A stretch of 64,000 nt of DNA from Flavobacterium sp. ALD4 (GTDB lineage: Bacteria; Bacteroidota; Bacteroidia; Flavobacteriales; Flavobacteriaceae). Shown here in pieces: positions 36,181 through 45,367 of the stretch; the first letter of the stretch is position 1, and every line of letters begins with the position of its first letter. The translations under genes were made by a program, and so were the position numbers. The notes beneath the pieces were generated by a model. That model did no database searches. It saw only the letters and a program-made list of their open reading frames with translations, and was not told the DNA's origin. The stretch lies in assembly GCF_002836475.1 (NCBI RefSeq), contig NZ_PJBJ01000029.1, forward strand, positions 166,752-230,751, read 5' to 3'.

Positions 36181-38868
36181 ATGAAAGACGAAGAAGACGA
36201 TAATATCATTCCGCAAAACGAAGGTGAATCCCAAGACGAATCAAACGAATCAAATGATGAAGGATTTGAAGATATAGTAACTTCTGAAGGAAAGCATTTC
36301 TATGATAATCACGAAGGTGAAAATGATACCATTACTAAAGTTACAGGAATGTACAAGGACTGGTTTCTGGATTACGCTTCTTATGTAATTCTAGAACGTG
36401 CGGTTCCTGCAATTGAAGATGGTTTTAAACCGGTTCAACGCAGAATAATGCACTCTCTTAAAGAGCTGGATGATGGCCGTTATAATAAAGTAGCTAACGT
36501 TGTGGGTCACACTATGCAGTATCACCCACACGGAGATGCAAGTATCGGCGACGCCATGGTACAAATAGGTCAAAAAGAATTATTAATTGACTGCCAGGGA
36601 AACTGGGGGAACATCCTTACCGGAGACAGTGCGGCAGCTTCACGTTACATTGAAGCCCGTTTGTCTAAATTTGCTTTGGAAGTTATTTATAGTCCAAAAA
36701 TTACTGATTGGGGGATGTCTTATGATGGTAGAAGAGCAGAACCGAATAATCTTCCCGTTAAATTTCCATTGCTTCTGGCACAAGGTGCAGAAGGTATTGC
36801 AGTAGGACTTTCGACAAAAGTATTACCGCATAATTTTAATGAGTTAATAGATGCTTCGATAAAAATACTGAAGGGGAAACCTTTTACGATTTATCCGGAT
36901 TTTATGACCCAAGGTATCGCCGATATCTCGAACTATAATAATGGATTGCGAGGCGGTCGGGTCCGTGTTCGTGCAAAAATTGCACAATTGGACAAAAATA
37001 CCTTAGTGATTACCCAAATTCCGTTTTCGACCAATACGACTACTTTGATTGACAGTATTTTGAAAGCCAATGATAAAGGGAAAATCAAAATCAAAAAAAT
37101 TGAGGACAATACTGCTGCCGATGTTGAAATTTTAATTCATCTTTTTCCAGGAGTTTCTCCAGATAAAACGATTGATGCATTATTCGCTTTCACGGGATGC
37201 GAAACATCCGTAGCGCCATTGGGCTGCGTGATTGAAGATAATAAGCCTTTGTTTATCGGTGTTTCTGATATGTTGAAAATTTCGACTAACAGAACGGTTG
37301 GTTTATTAAAGAGCGAACTGGAAATTCAACTGAGTGAACTGGAAGAACAATGGCATTTCTTGTCTTTGGAGCGAATCTTTATCGAAAATAAAATTTACCG
37401 TGACATTGAGGAAAAAACGACTAGAGAAGATGTTATACAAGCAGTTGACGATGGTTTAAAACCACACATTAAACATTTAAAACGTGCTATTACAGAAGAA
37501 GATATTCTACGTTTGTTAGATATCCGAATCATGCGTATCTCTAAATTTGATAGCAATAAGGCGCAAGATAAAATTGAAGCTTTAGAAGGAAATATAGAGC
37601 AAGTAAAACATGATTTAGAGCATTTAATTGATTTTGCAATTGCTTATTTTGCTAAACTGAAAGAGAAGTACGGAAAAGGGCGCGAACGCCAAACTGAACT
37701 TCGTGTTTTTGATGATATCGAAGCTACAAAAGTAGTTTTAAGAAATACTAAATTATACGTTAACAGAGAAGAAGGGTTTTTAGGGACGAGTTTGAAAAAA
37801 GACGAATACGTTACGGATTGTTCAGATATTGACGATGTAATTGTTTTTCTTCGAGACGGAAATATGATGGTGACCAAAGTGGATTCCAAAACCTTCGTTG
37901 GGAAAGATATTATTCATATCGCCATTTTTGACAAGGGAGATAAGCGGACCATTTATAACGTGATTTATCGTGACGGTAAGTCGGGACCTTCTTATATAAA
38001 GAGGTTTAACGTTTCGGGTGTTACCAGAGACAAACTGTATGATTTGACAAATGGAACAAAAGGATCACAAATTCTATATTTCACCTGTAATCCAAATGGA
38101 GAAGCTGAAGTGATAACGGTTTTATTGCGCCAGGTAGGAAGTATAAAGAAATTGAAATTTGATATTGATTTTGCAAGTTTGGCGATTAAAGGGCGCGCCT
38201 CAAAAGGGAATTTGGCATCTAAATATCCAATTAAGAAAATTGAAATTAAAGAAAAGGGAATATCTACTTTACTGCCAAGAAAAGTGTGGTACGATGATAC
38301 TGTCCAAAGATTGAATGTGGATGCAAGAGGAGAATTATTAGGGGAATTCAGACCCAATGATAAAATTTTGATCATTCAGCAATCAGGGAAACTAAAAGTA
38401 ATTACGCCGGAATTGTCCACTCATTTTGATTCGGATATGGTAGTGTTAGAAAAATGGGTTCCTAAAAAACCAATTTCTGCTATTTATTATGATGGTGAAA
38501 AAGAACGGTATTACATCAAACGCTTCTTGGTAGAAACCGAAAATAAAGAAGAGCTTATTATAACGGAGCATTCAAATTCACAATTGGAAATTGTATCAAC
38601 CGATTACCGTCCGGTGGTTGAGTTGGTTTTTCCTAAGATAAAAGGAGTTCAAAAAGAAGCGATAACAGTGGACATTGAAGCGTTTATTGCGGTGAAAGGA
38701 TTTAAGGCTTTAGGAAACCAGTTGACTACTGACAAGATCAAGCAGGTGAATATGTTAGCTCCATTGCCTTATGAAGTTCCTGAAGAAATTATTCTTGAAC
38801 GCAGAAGCACAAATGATGATGGTACAGATTTTCAACGTGATGAAGACGGACAAATCATATTGTTTTAA
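36181..38868 (+). CDS. parC: DNA topoisomerase IV subunit A
   Basis: An 895-residue type IIA topoisomerase breakage-reunion subunit. An acidic N-terminal extension of about 50 residues (DEEDDNIIPQNEGESQDES) precedes the core VILERAVPAIEDGFKPVQRR. The catalytic tyrosine lies in AASRYIEARLSKFA, and the C-terminal half forms the beta-pinwheel. It cuts and rejoins DNA while unlinking daughter chromosomes. The GyrA-box QRRGGKG is not seen in the C-terminal domain, consistent with ParC rather than GyrA. It follows parE and a small gene and ends in a strong terminator. Confidence 0.93.
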   Translation: MKDEEDDNIIPQNEGESQDESNESNDEGFEDIVTSEGKHFYDNHEGENDTITKVTGMYKDWFLDYASYVILERAVPAIEDGFKPVQRRIMHSLKELDDGRYNKVANVVGHTMQYHPHGDASIGDAMVQIGQKELLIDCQGNWGNILTGDSAAASRYIEARLSKFALEVIYSPKITDWGMSYDGRRAEPNNLPVKFPLLLAQGAEGIAVGLSTKVLPHNFNELIDASIKILKGKPFTIYPDFMTQGIADISNYNNGLRGGRVRVRAKIAQLDKNTLVITQIPFSTNTTTLIDSILKANDKGKIKIKKIEDNTAADVEILIHLFPGVSPDKTIDALFAFTGCETSVAPLGCVIEDNKPLFIGVSDMLKISTNRTVGLLKSELEIQLSELEEQWHFLSLERIFIENKIYRDIEEKTTREDVIQAVDDGLKPHIKHLKRAITEEDILRLLDIRIMRISKFDSNKAQDKIEALEGNIEQVKHDLEHLIDFAIAYFAKLKEKYGKGRERQTELRVFDDIEATKVVLRNTKLYVNREEGFLGTSLKKDEYVTDCSDIDDVIVFLRDGNMMVTKVDSKTFVGKDIIHIAIFDKGDKRTIYNVIYRDGKSGPSYIKRFNVSGVTRDKLYDLTNGTKGSQILYFTCNPNGEAEVITVLLRQVGSIKKLKFDIDFASLAIKGRASKGNLASKYPIKKIEIKEKGISTLLPRKVWYDDTVQRLNVDARGELLGEFRPNDKILIIQQSGKLKVITPELSTHFDSDMVVLEKWVPKKPISAIYYDGEKERYYIKRFLVETENKEELIITEHSNSQLEIVSTDYRPVVELVFPKIKGVQKEAITVDIEAFIAVKGFKALGNQLTTDKIKQVNMLAPLPYEVPEEIILERRSTNDDGTDFQRDEDGQIILF

Positions 38869-38879
38869 TTATCAGACAT

Positions 38880-38914
38880 AAAAAAAAGCTTCCGCCAGGC
38901 GGAAGCTTTTTTTT
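38880..38914. terminator. Bidirectional terminator after parC
   Basis: A hairpin with stem aaaaagcttccgcc / ggcggaagcttttt between the convergent parC and terC-type genes. Confidence 0.95.
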
Positions 38915-38929
38915 ATATTTAAAAGCGTT

Positions 38930-39703
38930 TTACTTTTTCTTATTAGAGGCTTTCATATTGATTACTTCTACCATCAAGGAGAAAGAGATCGCAAAATATA
39001 AATATCCTTTTGGCACCGGTGTTACATGGCTTCCAAAAATAAGCGCATTTGATAAATGAGCGCTTTCCGTAAGTAGCATAAAACCAATAAGAATTAAAAA
39101 GGACAAACCCAGAATTTGTATCGAAGGGTTTTTATTCACGAAACTACCTACCGGAACAGCAAACTGCATCATGATGAGAACTGAAATCACTACTGCTGTA
39201 ATCATGATGTATAAAGCCCCCGGAACACCATTAGTCATTCCAACTGCGGTAAGAATACTGTCAAAAGAAAAAACCAAGTCAATCATAATGATTTGTAAAA
39301 GTACACTTTGAAATGATTTTGTAGCGGCTTTACCCAATTCCTTTTCTTCATGGCCTTTTTCATCTACTTTTTCTCTAATTTCACTGGTGCTTTTATAAAT
39401 AAGGAATAAACCGCCTAGAAGTAATATGATACTTTGTCCCGTAATTCCGGCTTTCAGCCATCGTAAATCGATGCTGAACCAGGGTTCTTTCATTTGAATC
39501 AATAAGTTGATACCGAATAAAAGGGCTATTCTCATGAACATAGCAAGAAACATCCCTATTTTAGTTGCTTTTTTGCGACTTTCAATCGGTAATTTACCCG
39601 TTGCAATTGAAATAAAAATGATGTTATCTATTCCCAGGACAATTTCGAGGAAGGTCAATGTTACTAAGGCAATCCAAGCATCAGGATTTAAAAATACTTC
39701 CAT
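38930..39703 (-). CDS. TerC family integral membrane protein
   Basis: A 257-residue protein with seven predicted helices. Conserved acidic motifs are in helices: LTFLEIVLGIDNIIFISIA near the N-terminus and MIDLVFSFDSILTAVGMT in the middle. These are the TerC hallmark and probably bind metal; TerC/Alx proteins are linked to manganese export or tellurite resistance. A charged loop (KVDEKGHEEKELGKAA) connects helices 3 and 4. No other ter gene is nearby, so a housekeeping metal role is more likely than tellurite resistance. No yybP-ykoY-like element was recognised upstream. Confidence 0.92.
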   Translation of the reverse strand: MEVFLNPDAWIALVTLTFLEIVLGIDNIIFISIATGKLPIESRKKATKIGMFLAMFMRIALLFGINLLIQMKEPWFSIDLRWLKAGITGQSIILLLGGLFLIYKSTSEIREKVDEKGHEEKELGKAATKSFQSVLLQIIMIDLVFSFDSILTAVGMTNGVPGALYIMITAVVISVLIMMQFAVPVGSFVNKNPSIQILGLSFLILIGFMLLTESAHLSNALIFGSHVTPVPKGYLYFAISFSLMVEVINMKASNKKK

Positions 39704-39750
39704 TTTTTTTATTGTGAATTAGTGAATACTATCGGTTCAATCAGTACTGT

Positions 39751-40125
39751 TTAGTCTGCTAATTTTGTTACAGTTCCTTTTTGTTTTTGAGGTACTCCTA
39801 CCATTCCAAATTCAAAAGTATATGTATCGCCTGAAGTGCTCAAAATTCTCATGTCTATTGACTTTTTTTCCGCCATGTTTTTTGGGTGCAATTTTTTCAA
39901 AATATACTCGCAATCGTTAACCCATCGTATGGAGGCCGTATCTGTCTTTCCATCGTAAGTTTCAATTTCTAGGCTGTCATTACGTTCAAAAAGGGTGGTT
40001 TTTGTCACACCATCCACTTCGTAATCAAAACGAAATTTTCCGGTTTTAAAATCTTTGCAGTTGCGTTCTACATTATAGCATGAAACAATCAGAAGTAGTA
40101 ATGGAATTAGAAGTAATTTTTTCAT
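39751..40125 (-). CDS. Small lipoprotein (124 aa)
   Basis: A type II signal peptide MKKLLLIPLLLLIVSC places the lipid cysteine at residue 16. The mature part (YNVERNCKDFKTGKFRFDYE, then YTFEFGMVGVPQKQKGTV) looks like a single small beta domain with one extra cysteine. Database entries for this family near topoisomerase genes sometimes carry the name DNA topoisomerase IV; nothing in the sequence supports that. It lies 47 bases downstream of the terC-type start, on the same strand. Function unknown. Confidence 0.82.
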   Translation of the reverse strand: MKKLLLIPLLLLIVSCYNVERNCKDFKTGKFRFDYEVDGVTKTTLFERNDSLEIETYDGKTDTASIRWVNDCEYILKKLHPKNMAEKKSIDMRILSTSGDTYTFEFGMVGVPQKQKGTVTKLAD

Positions 40126-40175
40126 TTAAATATTTTTTTGGAGCTTTTTTGCTATTTGTTTTAATCTGTCATTTG

Positions 40176-40262
40176 CAGTTCCGATAGCTATCGGAACGAA
40201 GCAATCTTCTTGCGAGATTGCTATTTCTCAAAAAGGATTTTCATTGCTATCAGGGCCAGACT
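40176..40262. repeat. REP-like repeat, copy E (degenerate)
   Basis: Contains the perfect palindrome ttccgatagctatcggaa, a hairpin gcaatcttcttgcgagattgc, and the right end aaggattttcattgctatca shared with copy D. Confidence 0.55.
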
Positions 40263-40278
40263 AATGTCGTTTTAATTC

Positions 40279-40851
40279 TTATTGGATTTTAATATCATAT
40301 TTTTCTAAAAGACCAGGGATTCCCTGTGTGGAAAATTTGGCTTTTTTCATAGGATTGAATTCGGGGTCAATTTTATAATTATAAGCCGTCAGGAAATTAA
40401 CCTCCTTCAATTGCGTGTCATTAAAAATAGCATTGTCTAAATTACAATTCTCAAAAACCGAATTGGAAAGTGTGCTTCCTATAAAACTGACTTCTTTCAT
40501 CGAACAAGAATTGAAATTTGTCTTTGGCATTTTCTTATTGGCAAAAGAAGAGTAATCTAAAACACAATCGTGGAAACTCACTGCAAATAAGAAATCAGTA
40601 CAGCTGTTAAACTGAATTCCCAATAATTTGCAATTGGTAAAATGTACTGTTTTTAAACTGGTTCCCATTAAACTAGTCATCGAAAGATTGCAGTCGATAA
40701 ACTCACAATCCATGAAGGTATTGTTTGAGAAATCACTATTAGATAAGTCACAGTTTTTAAAGACACAATCTTCAAATTCCCGATTGCTGACTTTCTTATC
40801 GATAAAAACGATTTTTTCAAATGTTTTCTGAATGTGAATCAAGTCTTCCAT
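40279..40851 (-). CDS. Pentapeptide repeat protein
   Basis: A 190-residue protein built of five-residue repeats of the A(D/N)LXX type: FKNCDLSNSDFSNNTF, FIDCNLSMTSLMGTSL, FENCNLDNAIFNDTQL. These fold into a right-handed quadrilateral beta-helix. Some members mimic DNA and protect gyrase or topoisomerase IV from quinolones (the Qnr group); most have no known role. The topoisomerase IV genes are about 1.4 kb away, which is suggestive but may be chance. Its start overlaps the stop of the upstream small membrane gene by one base (TAATG), so the two are coupled. Confidence 0.9.
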   Translation of the reverse strand: MEDLIHIQKTFEKIVFIDKKVSNREFEDCVFKNCDLSNSDFSNNTFMDCEFIDCNLSMTSLMGTSLKTVHFTNCKLLGIQFNSCTDFLFAVSFHDCVLDYSSFANKKMPKTNFNSCSMKEVSFIGSTLSNSVFENCNLDNAIFNDTQLKEVNFLTAYNYKIDPEFNPMKKAKFSTQGIPGLLEKYDIKIQ

Positions 40852-41072
40852 TAGTCGTTAAATAAAGATTTCATAATTGTATTCAATCCCATAAACATTA
40901 AATACATTGCTCCCAGACAGGTTGCGATGCCTATGGCCAAAACCAGATAATGCCACACATTTTCCTTGTTGATGAATGCATTGTATATAATTGATGGACC
41001 TATAAACAGCATGGGCAAAGCTCCTGCTAAATATTTAATTCCTTTAGATAAAAGTTCTTTATTGGTTGCCAT
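40851..41072 (-). CDS. Small membrane protein (DUF6095-like, 73 aa)
   Basis: I choose ATG 41072 (MATNKELLSKGIKYLAGALP); the frame runs 20 codons further up with basic residues but without a better start signal. Two membrane helices are clear: YLAGALPMLFIGPSIIYNAF and YLVLAIGIATCLGAMYLMFM. The pattern matches what I recall as DUF6095 in Flavobacteriaceae. It is coupled to the pentapeptide gene by a one-base stop/start overlap and follows murQ by 63 bases. Function unknown. Confidence 0.78.
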   Translation of the reverse strand: MATNKELLSKGIKYLAGALPMLFIGPSIIYNAFINKENVWHYLVLAIGIATCLGAMYLMFMGLNTIMKSLFND

Positions 41073-41135
41073 TTTTTTAAGTTTTAATTTAACCACAAAG
41101 GTTTCGCTATGCACGCTAAGCTTAAATTTCAATAT

Positions 41136-41951
41136 TTACTGCATATTATAAGACTCAACCGCTTTCCTAACGCTTCCGTGTTCTTTTAATAATGCAGCTG
41201 CTTCTTCATAATTTACCGGAATTTCTCCCATAATCATTTTTACCCCGCGATCAACGAGTTTGGTGTTGCTCAGTTGCATGTCAACCATTTTGTTGCCTTT
41301 CACTTTTCCGAGTTGGATCATGGAGGCAGTCGAAATCATGTTTAACACTAATTTCTGTGCTGTACCTGCTTTCATTCTAGAACTTCCCGTTACAAACTCT
41401 GGTCCCACGACAACGTCAATAGGAAATTGTGCTGTATTAGAAAGCGGACTTTCTGCATTGCAGGAAATGCTTCCTGTGATAATATTATTTTTGTTGCACA
41501 TTTCTAATCCACCAATAACATAAGGCGTTGTTCCTGACGCGGCGATACCGATCACGACGTCATTCTCATTTATATGGTGTTCCTGTAAATCTTTCCAAGC
41601 TTGAGTGGCATTGTCCTCCGCATTTTCTACGGCCCTGCGAATTGCCATATCGCCGCCAGCGATTATTCCGTTTACTAAGTCGAAAGGTACACCAAAAGTT
41701 GGTGGGCATTCTGACGCATCCACAATCCCTAATCGTCCGGAAGTTCCGGCGCCAATGTAGAACAATCTTCCGCCTAATTTCATTTTAGCCACAATTTGGG
41801 TCACTAAAGTTTCAATTTGAGGAAGTGCTTTTTCAACAGCATGAGGAACAGTTTTGTCCTCCTGATTGATATTAGCAAGCAGTTCTTGTACGGACATTTT
41901 TTCGAGATGTTCGTATTTTGAGGATTGTTCGGTGGTTTTAGTGAAATTCAT
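41136..41951 (-). CDS. murQ: N-acetylmuramic acid 6-phosphate etherase
   Basis: 271 residues from ATG 41951 (MNFTKTTEQSSKYEHLEKM), preferred over one six codons upstream. It has a SIS domain with the sugar-phosphate loop YIGAGTSGRLGIVDASECPP, IAASGTTPYVIGGLE, and GSSRMKAGTAQKLVLNM. MurQ splits the lactyl ether of MurNAc-6-phosphate to GlcNAc-6-phosphate and D-lactate, recycling peptidoglycan fragments. It is complete. No murP or anmK gene is adjacent; the downstream genes are small membrane and pentapeptide proteins. Confidence 0.96.
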   Translation of the reverse strand: MNFTKTTEQSSKYEHLEKMSVQELLANINQEDKTVPHAVEKALPQIETLVTQIVAKMKLGGRLFYIGAGTSGRLGIVDASECPPTFGVPFDLVNGIIAGGDMAIRRAVENAEDNATQAWKDLQEHHINENDVVIGIAASGTTPYVIGGLEMCNKNNIITGSISCNAESPLSNTAQFPIDVVVGPEFVTGSSRMKAGTAQKLVLNMISTASMIQLGKVKGNKMVDMQLSNTKLVDRGVKMIMGEIPVNYEEAAALLKEHGSVRKAVESYNMQ

Positions 41952-42087
41952 TTTGTTATCTTTTACCACAAATGCCCTACGGCACTAAGGTTAATTATAT
42001 AGATGTAAATTTAAAAAATAATACTTGTTCAGAAACAAATAGAATTGACAAAACATTGTTTCTTATTAACTTTTCGACATTTTTTTT

Positions 42088-42756
42088 CTACAAAAAATAG
42101 GCCAATGTGATTCCTAAAACAATCATAGAAACTTTGGCAATATTGAATTTATGTCCTTCGCTGCTTTCAAAAATGATGGTGGATGATATGTGAAATAATA
42201 TCCCGATGACAACGGCTGTGATTTCAGTGTAATAATCATTTAGTATCGGTAAATAATCTGAAGCCAACGTTCCCATCGGAGTCATTAATGCAAATGTGAG
42301 CATGAAGCCAAAAATTGCTTTTTTGTTCAGATGTGAATTAATGAAAAAAGTGGTGAGGATAATCGCTATCGGTAAATGGTGGATGGCAATACCAACAGCT
42401 AAATCGTGGTGATGGCCTACCGGAAAACCTTCTAAAAAGGCATGTATGCAAAGACTGACGAATAGCAACCACGGGATGTGGGACATGTTTACGTGTCCAT
42501 GCGTATGTCCATGTTCTGCACCTTTTGAGAAAAATTCTAGTATAATCTGGAATAGAATCCCCAACATAATACAGATTCCTATGTTTGGATTTTTACTTTC
42601 GTAAACATCCGGCAACAAGTGCATTACGGTCAGAGACAATAGAAAAGCACCACTAAAAGCCAATAGTAACTTTAGGTTGGTTTTGTTTTTTGGTTTTAAA
42701 AATAAGGCTATCCCATATCCTAATAGTACTGAGAGTAAAGGTAAAAGGTAATTCAT
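42088..42756 (-). CDS. ZIP family metal transporter
   Basis: A 222-residue protein with about seven helices. The metal path is marked by HAFLEGFPVGHHHD in one helix and GIAIHHLPIAIILTTF in the next, with a histidine-rich loop HGHTHGHVNMSH before them. ZIP proteins move zinc or other divalent metals into the cytoplasm. The usual helix-5 motif HExPHE reads HHLPIA here, so selectivity may differ. Length is in the range of short ZIP members. It is transcribed alone downstream of a methyltransferase gene. Confidence 0.88.
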   Translation of the reverse strand: MNYLLPLLSVLLGYGIALFLKPKNKTNLKLLLAFSGAFLLSLTVMHLLPDVYESKNPNIGICIMLGILFQIILEFFSKGAEHGHTHGHVNMSHIPWLLFVSLCIHAFLEGFPVGHHHDLAVGIAIHHLPIAIILTTFFINSHLNKKAIFGFMLTFALMTPMGTLASDYLPILNDYYTEITAVVIGILFHISSTIIFESSEGHKFNIAKVSMIVLGITLAYFL

Positions 42757-42844
42757 TCTTATTTGTTGAATTGTTGTTTTGCTGAACTGCTGAATCGTCC
42801 CTTTTTAGAGGGTGATTATACAAATTAACGACTTGCCGAATAGA

Positions 42845-43609
42845 CTATTTAAAAATCATAATTAATCTTTCACTTTCATTCTTGTAGAACTTTTTCAACT
42901 TATAGTCTCCAAAAATATCTAAAAGATAGATTCCTGCCTCTTCCATTAACACTTCAAAGTCTTGCAGTGTTAACGCTTTTACTTTTTCAGTGAAATGAAA
43001 TTTTTGTCCTTTGTCTTCAAAGTCAATTTCTTTATAAATATGGCCGTCTTTTAAATAACGCTTCAAGTGAAAATCAATTCCTTCGACAGTTTTTGTTTCT
43101 TCTGGAACAAGGGTTTTTAGCACTTGGCTTACATTCAAGAAATCAATTACGGCAAAACCATATTCAGACAAACTTTCTTTGATCGCTTTTAGAGTTATAA
43201 GATTATCCTCGTCTTTTTCGAAATAACCAAAACTGGTAAACAAATTAAAAATGGCATCGTACTTTTCTTCAAAAGGTACTCTCATGTCATGCACTTTAAA
43301 ATGCAAAGTGTCATTTGTGTCTTTACTTGCTTCGGCAATACTGTTTTCAGATAAATCAGCGCCCAAGACATCAAAGCCCAATTGGTTCAAATAGATGGAA
43401 TGACGACCCTTACCACAAGCCAGGTCAAGCACTTTGGCATTTTCCGGAAGATTGAGGTAATTCGTTATGTTGTCCATAAAAAGCTGCGCCTCGGTATAGT
43501 TTCGCTCTTTGTAAAGGATGTGATAATATGGCGTATCGAACCAAGAACTGAACCAGGTTGCTGTTGGTTGTTCTGGATTTATATTCGTTGGATTTTGTTC
43601 TTCAGACAT
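42845..43609 (-). CDS. Class I SAM-dependent methyltransferase
   Basis: A 254-residue methyltransferase. The N-terminal WFSSWFDTPYYHILYKERNY is followed by SAM-binding VLDLACGKGRHSIYL (motif I), GADLSENSIAEA, and DAIFNLFTSFGYFE. This pattern is common in Bacteroidota and annotated as a general methyltransferase; small molecules or tRNA are possible substrates. There is no signal peptide. The ATG at 43609 lies 30 bases after an exact TAAATTTG -7 box. The plus-strand neighbour is another methyltransferase gene, divergent. Confidence 0.9.
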   Translation of the reverse strand: MSEEQNPTNINPEQPTATWFSSWFDTPYYHILYKERNYTEAQLFMDNITNYLNLPENAKVLDLACGKGRHSIYLNQLGFDVLGADLSENSIAEASKDTNDTLHFKVHDMRVPFEEKYDAIFNLFTSFGYFEKDEDNLITLKAIKESLSEYGFAVIDFLNVSQVLKTLVPEETKTVEGIDFHLKRYLKDGHIYKEIDFEDKGQKFHFTEKVKALTLQDFEVLMEEAGIYLLDIFGDYKLKKFYKNESERLIMIFK

Positions 43610-43638
43610 TTATTCTTTTTCAATTAATTCAAGTCCGG

Positions 43639-43646
43639 CAAATTTA
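43639..43646 (-). promoter_or_regulatory. -7 promoter element for the methyltransferase gene
   Basis: The minus strand reads TAAATTTG, an exact TAnnTTTG box, 30 bases before the ATG. No TTG at 17-23 bases further up was found. Confidence 0.45.
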
Positions 43647-43771
43647 GTGTATTTTTGCTGAAAAATAAAGAAACCGTGCAGATACGCAGAGATTCTCGTT
43701 GAGAAACTTTTAATTTTTATCACGGGTTAAACATAAAGCAGAAAAAGGTCTGTTTTAATTGATACACACAA

Positions 43772-44995
43772 ATGGAAAATAATTTTAAGATGGTTGCCAA
43801 AACCTTTTTTGGTTTTGAGGAAATATTAGCAAAGGAATTACAAATGTTGGGCGCACAAGATGTGGAACAGGGGGTAAGAATGGTAAGTTTTAAAGGGGAT
43901 AAAGGATTTATGTACAAAGCAAATTTGTCATTACGTACCGCTTTAAAAATTTTGAAACCTATTTATTTTTTTAAGGCAAACAATGAACAAGCTTTATATA
44001 AGGGAATTTCTGGTGTAAACTGGTCAAGATATATCAATGCCAATCAAACTTTTGTAATTGATGCTACGGTACATTCGGATAATTTCAATCACTCTGAATT
44101 TGTTTCGCAAAAATGTAAGGATGCGATTGTAGATCAATTCAGAGAACGAACAGGACAACGTCCAAGCATCGATAAAGTACACCCAGACTTAAGAATCAAC
44201 ATCCATATCGATAAAGATCAAGTTTCTGTTGCATTAGATACTTCAGGAAACTCATTGCATCAACGTGGGTATAGAACAGCAACTAATATTGCTCCTATAA
44301 ATGAAGTCTTGGCAGCAGGTGTTTTATTGCTTTCGGGTTGGGACGGACAAGGCGATTTCTTGGATCCAATGTGTGGTTCAGGTACATTCTTGGCTGAAGC
44401 AGCTATGATTGCCTGTAATATTCCAGCAAACATTAACCGTAAAGAATTCGCATTCGAAAAATGGCATGATTGGGACAATGACTTGTTCGACAATATCACC
44501 GACAGTTTATTGAAAAGAGTTCGAGAATTTCATTACACCATAAAAGGTTTCGATAAAGCACCCTCTGCAGTCAGCAAAGCCAAAGACAATATTAAGAACG
44601 CCAATTTAGAAGAGTATATTTCGATTGAAGAGAAAAATTTCTTTGATACAGAGAAAACGACACAGGGTAAATTACACATGGTGTTTAATCCTCCTTATGA
44701 TGAGCGATTGGATATCCATATGGAAGAGTTCTACAAAAACATTGGTGATACTTTAAAGAAAAACTATCCTGGAACTAATGCGTGGTTTATCACAGGAAAC
44801 CTGGACGCATTGAAGTTTGTAGGATTAAAACCTTCAAGAAAAATCAAACTTTTCAACGCCAGTATTGAAGCCCGATTGGTTAAATACGAAATGTACGAAG
44901 GAAGTAAGAGAACAAAATTTCAAACGCAGGAACCAGACAGTGTTGCGCCTGTTTCAGACAGCGATGCTCCGATAGCCGACAGCAGTGTTGAATAA
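43772..44995 (+). CDS. THUMP-domain RNA guanine-N2 methyltransferase (RlmL N-terminal/YpsC type)
   Basis: A 407-residue protein. A THUMP RNA-binding region (residues about 45-155) contains WSRYINANQTFVIDATVHS and HPDLRINIHID. A Rossmann methyltransferase follows, with FLDPMCGSGTFLAEAAMIA and the catalytic NPPYDERL. This layout is the one that methylates guanine N2 in 23S rRNA (G2445 in E. coli RlmL). The last 30 residues are a low-complexity acidic tail (DSVAPVSDSDAPIADSS), unusual for the family. A two-helix protein gene follows 54 bases downstream. Confidence 0.92.
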   Translation: MENNFKMVAKTFFGFEEILAKELQMLGAQDVEQGVRMVSFKGDKGFMYKANLSLRTALKILKPIYFFKANNEQALYKGISGVNWSRYINANQTFVIDATVHSDNFNHSEFVSQKCKDAIVDQFRERTGQRPSIDKVHPDLRINIHIDKDQVSVALDTSGNSLHQRGYRTATNIAPINEVLAAGVLLLSGWDGQGDFLDPMCGSGTFLAEAAMIACNIPANINRKEFAFEKWHDWDNDLFDNITDSLLKRVREFHYTIKGFDKAPSAVSKAKDNIKNANLEEYISIEEKNFFDTEKTTQGKLHMVFNPPYDERLDIHMEEFYKNIGDTLKKNYPGTNAWFITGNLDALKFVGLKPSRKIKLFNASIEARLVKYEMYEGSKRTKFQTQEPDSVAPVSDSDAPIADSSVE

Positions 44996-45049
44996 GTAGT
45001 TGCGGTGACTATCGCAAACGACTTTATAACTTTTTAAGATTTAAAAATA

Positions 45050-45286
45050 ATGAGTAAATTACAAGTAAGAGCATTTTTATACCAATTGGGCTGTTTTGCC
45101 ATACTTTTCATCTCAGCGCGTTACCTTGTGGAACGTTATACTGGGTTAACCGATTTTTGGATTCCTTTGACAGCCTTTTTTATAGGAACTCTTTTATCTC
45201 CAAAATTCAAAGCTGTTAAAACTGAAGACGGCGAGAAGTTGTATATGAAATGGATTTTTGCCAAAGAAGTAAAAGAAATAGGGTAA
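45050..45286 (+). CDS. Small membrane protein (78 aa)
   Basis: Two hydrophobic helices: QLGCFAILFISARYLVERY and DFWIPLTAFFIGTLLSPKF, followed by a short basic tail (KWIFAKEVKEIG). It starts 54 bases after the THUMP methyltransferase in the same direction and ends before a strong terminator, so it is probably in that transcript. I recall such short proteins as conserved in Flavobacteriaceae but without a function. Confidence 0.75.
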   Translation: MSKLQVRAFLYQLGCFAILFISARYLVERYTGLTDFWIPLTAFFIGTLLSPKFKAVKTEDGEKLYMKWIFAKEVKEIG

Positions 45287-45310
45287 CTGTTTATCCGAAA
45301 AATCTAATAA

Positions 45311-45367
45311 AAAAAAGAACCGCAACTTCACTGATTATTATAATCGTGAAGATGCGGTTTATTATTT
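45311..45367 (+). terminator. Terminator after the small membrane protein gene
   Basis: A hairpin with stem aaccgca(a)cttcac / gtgaag(a)tgcggtt, preceded by an A-run and followed by a T-rich stretch. Confidence 0.8.

Noticed and set aside
39751..40125. Calling the small lipoprotein a DNA topoisomerase IV component
   Set aside because: It has a lipobox and a small beta domain, and no topoisomerase motif; the name seems to come from gene neighbourhood.
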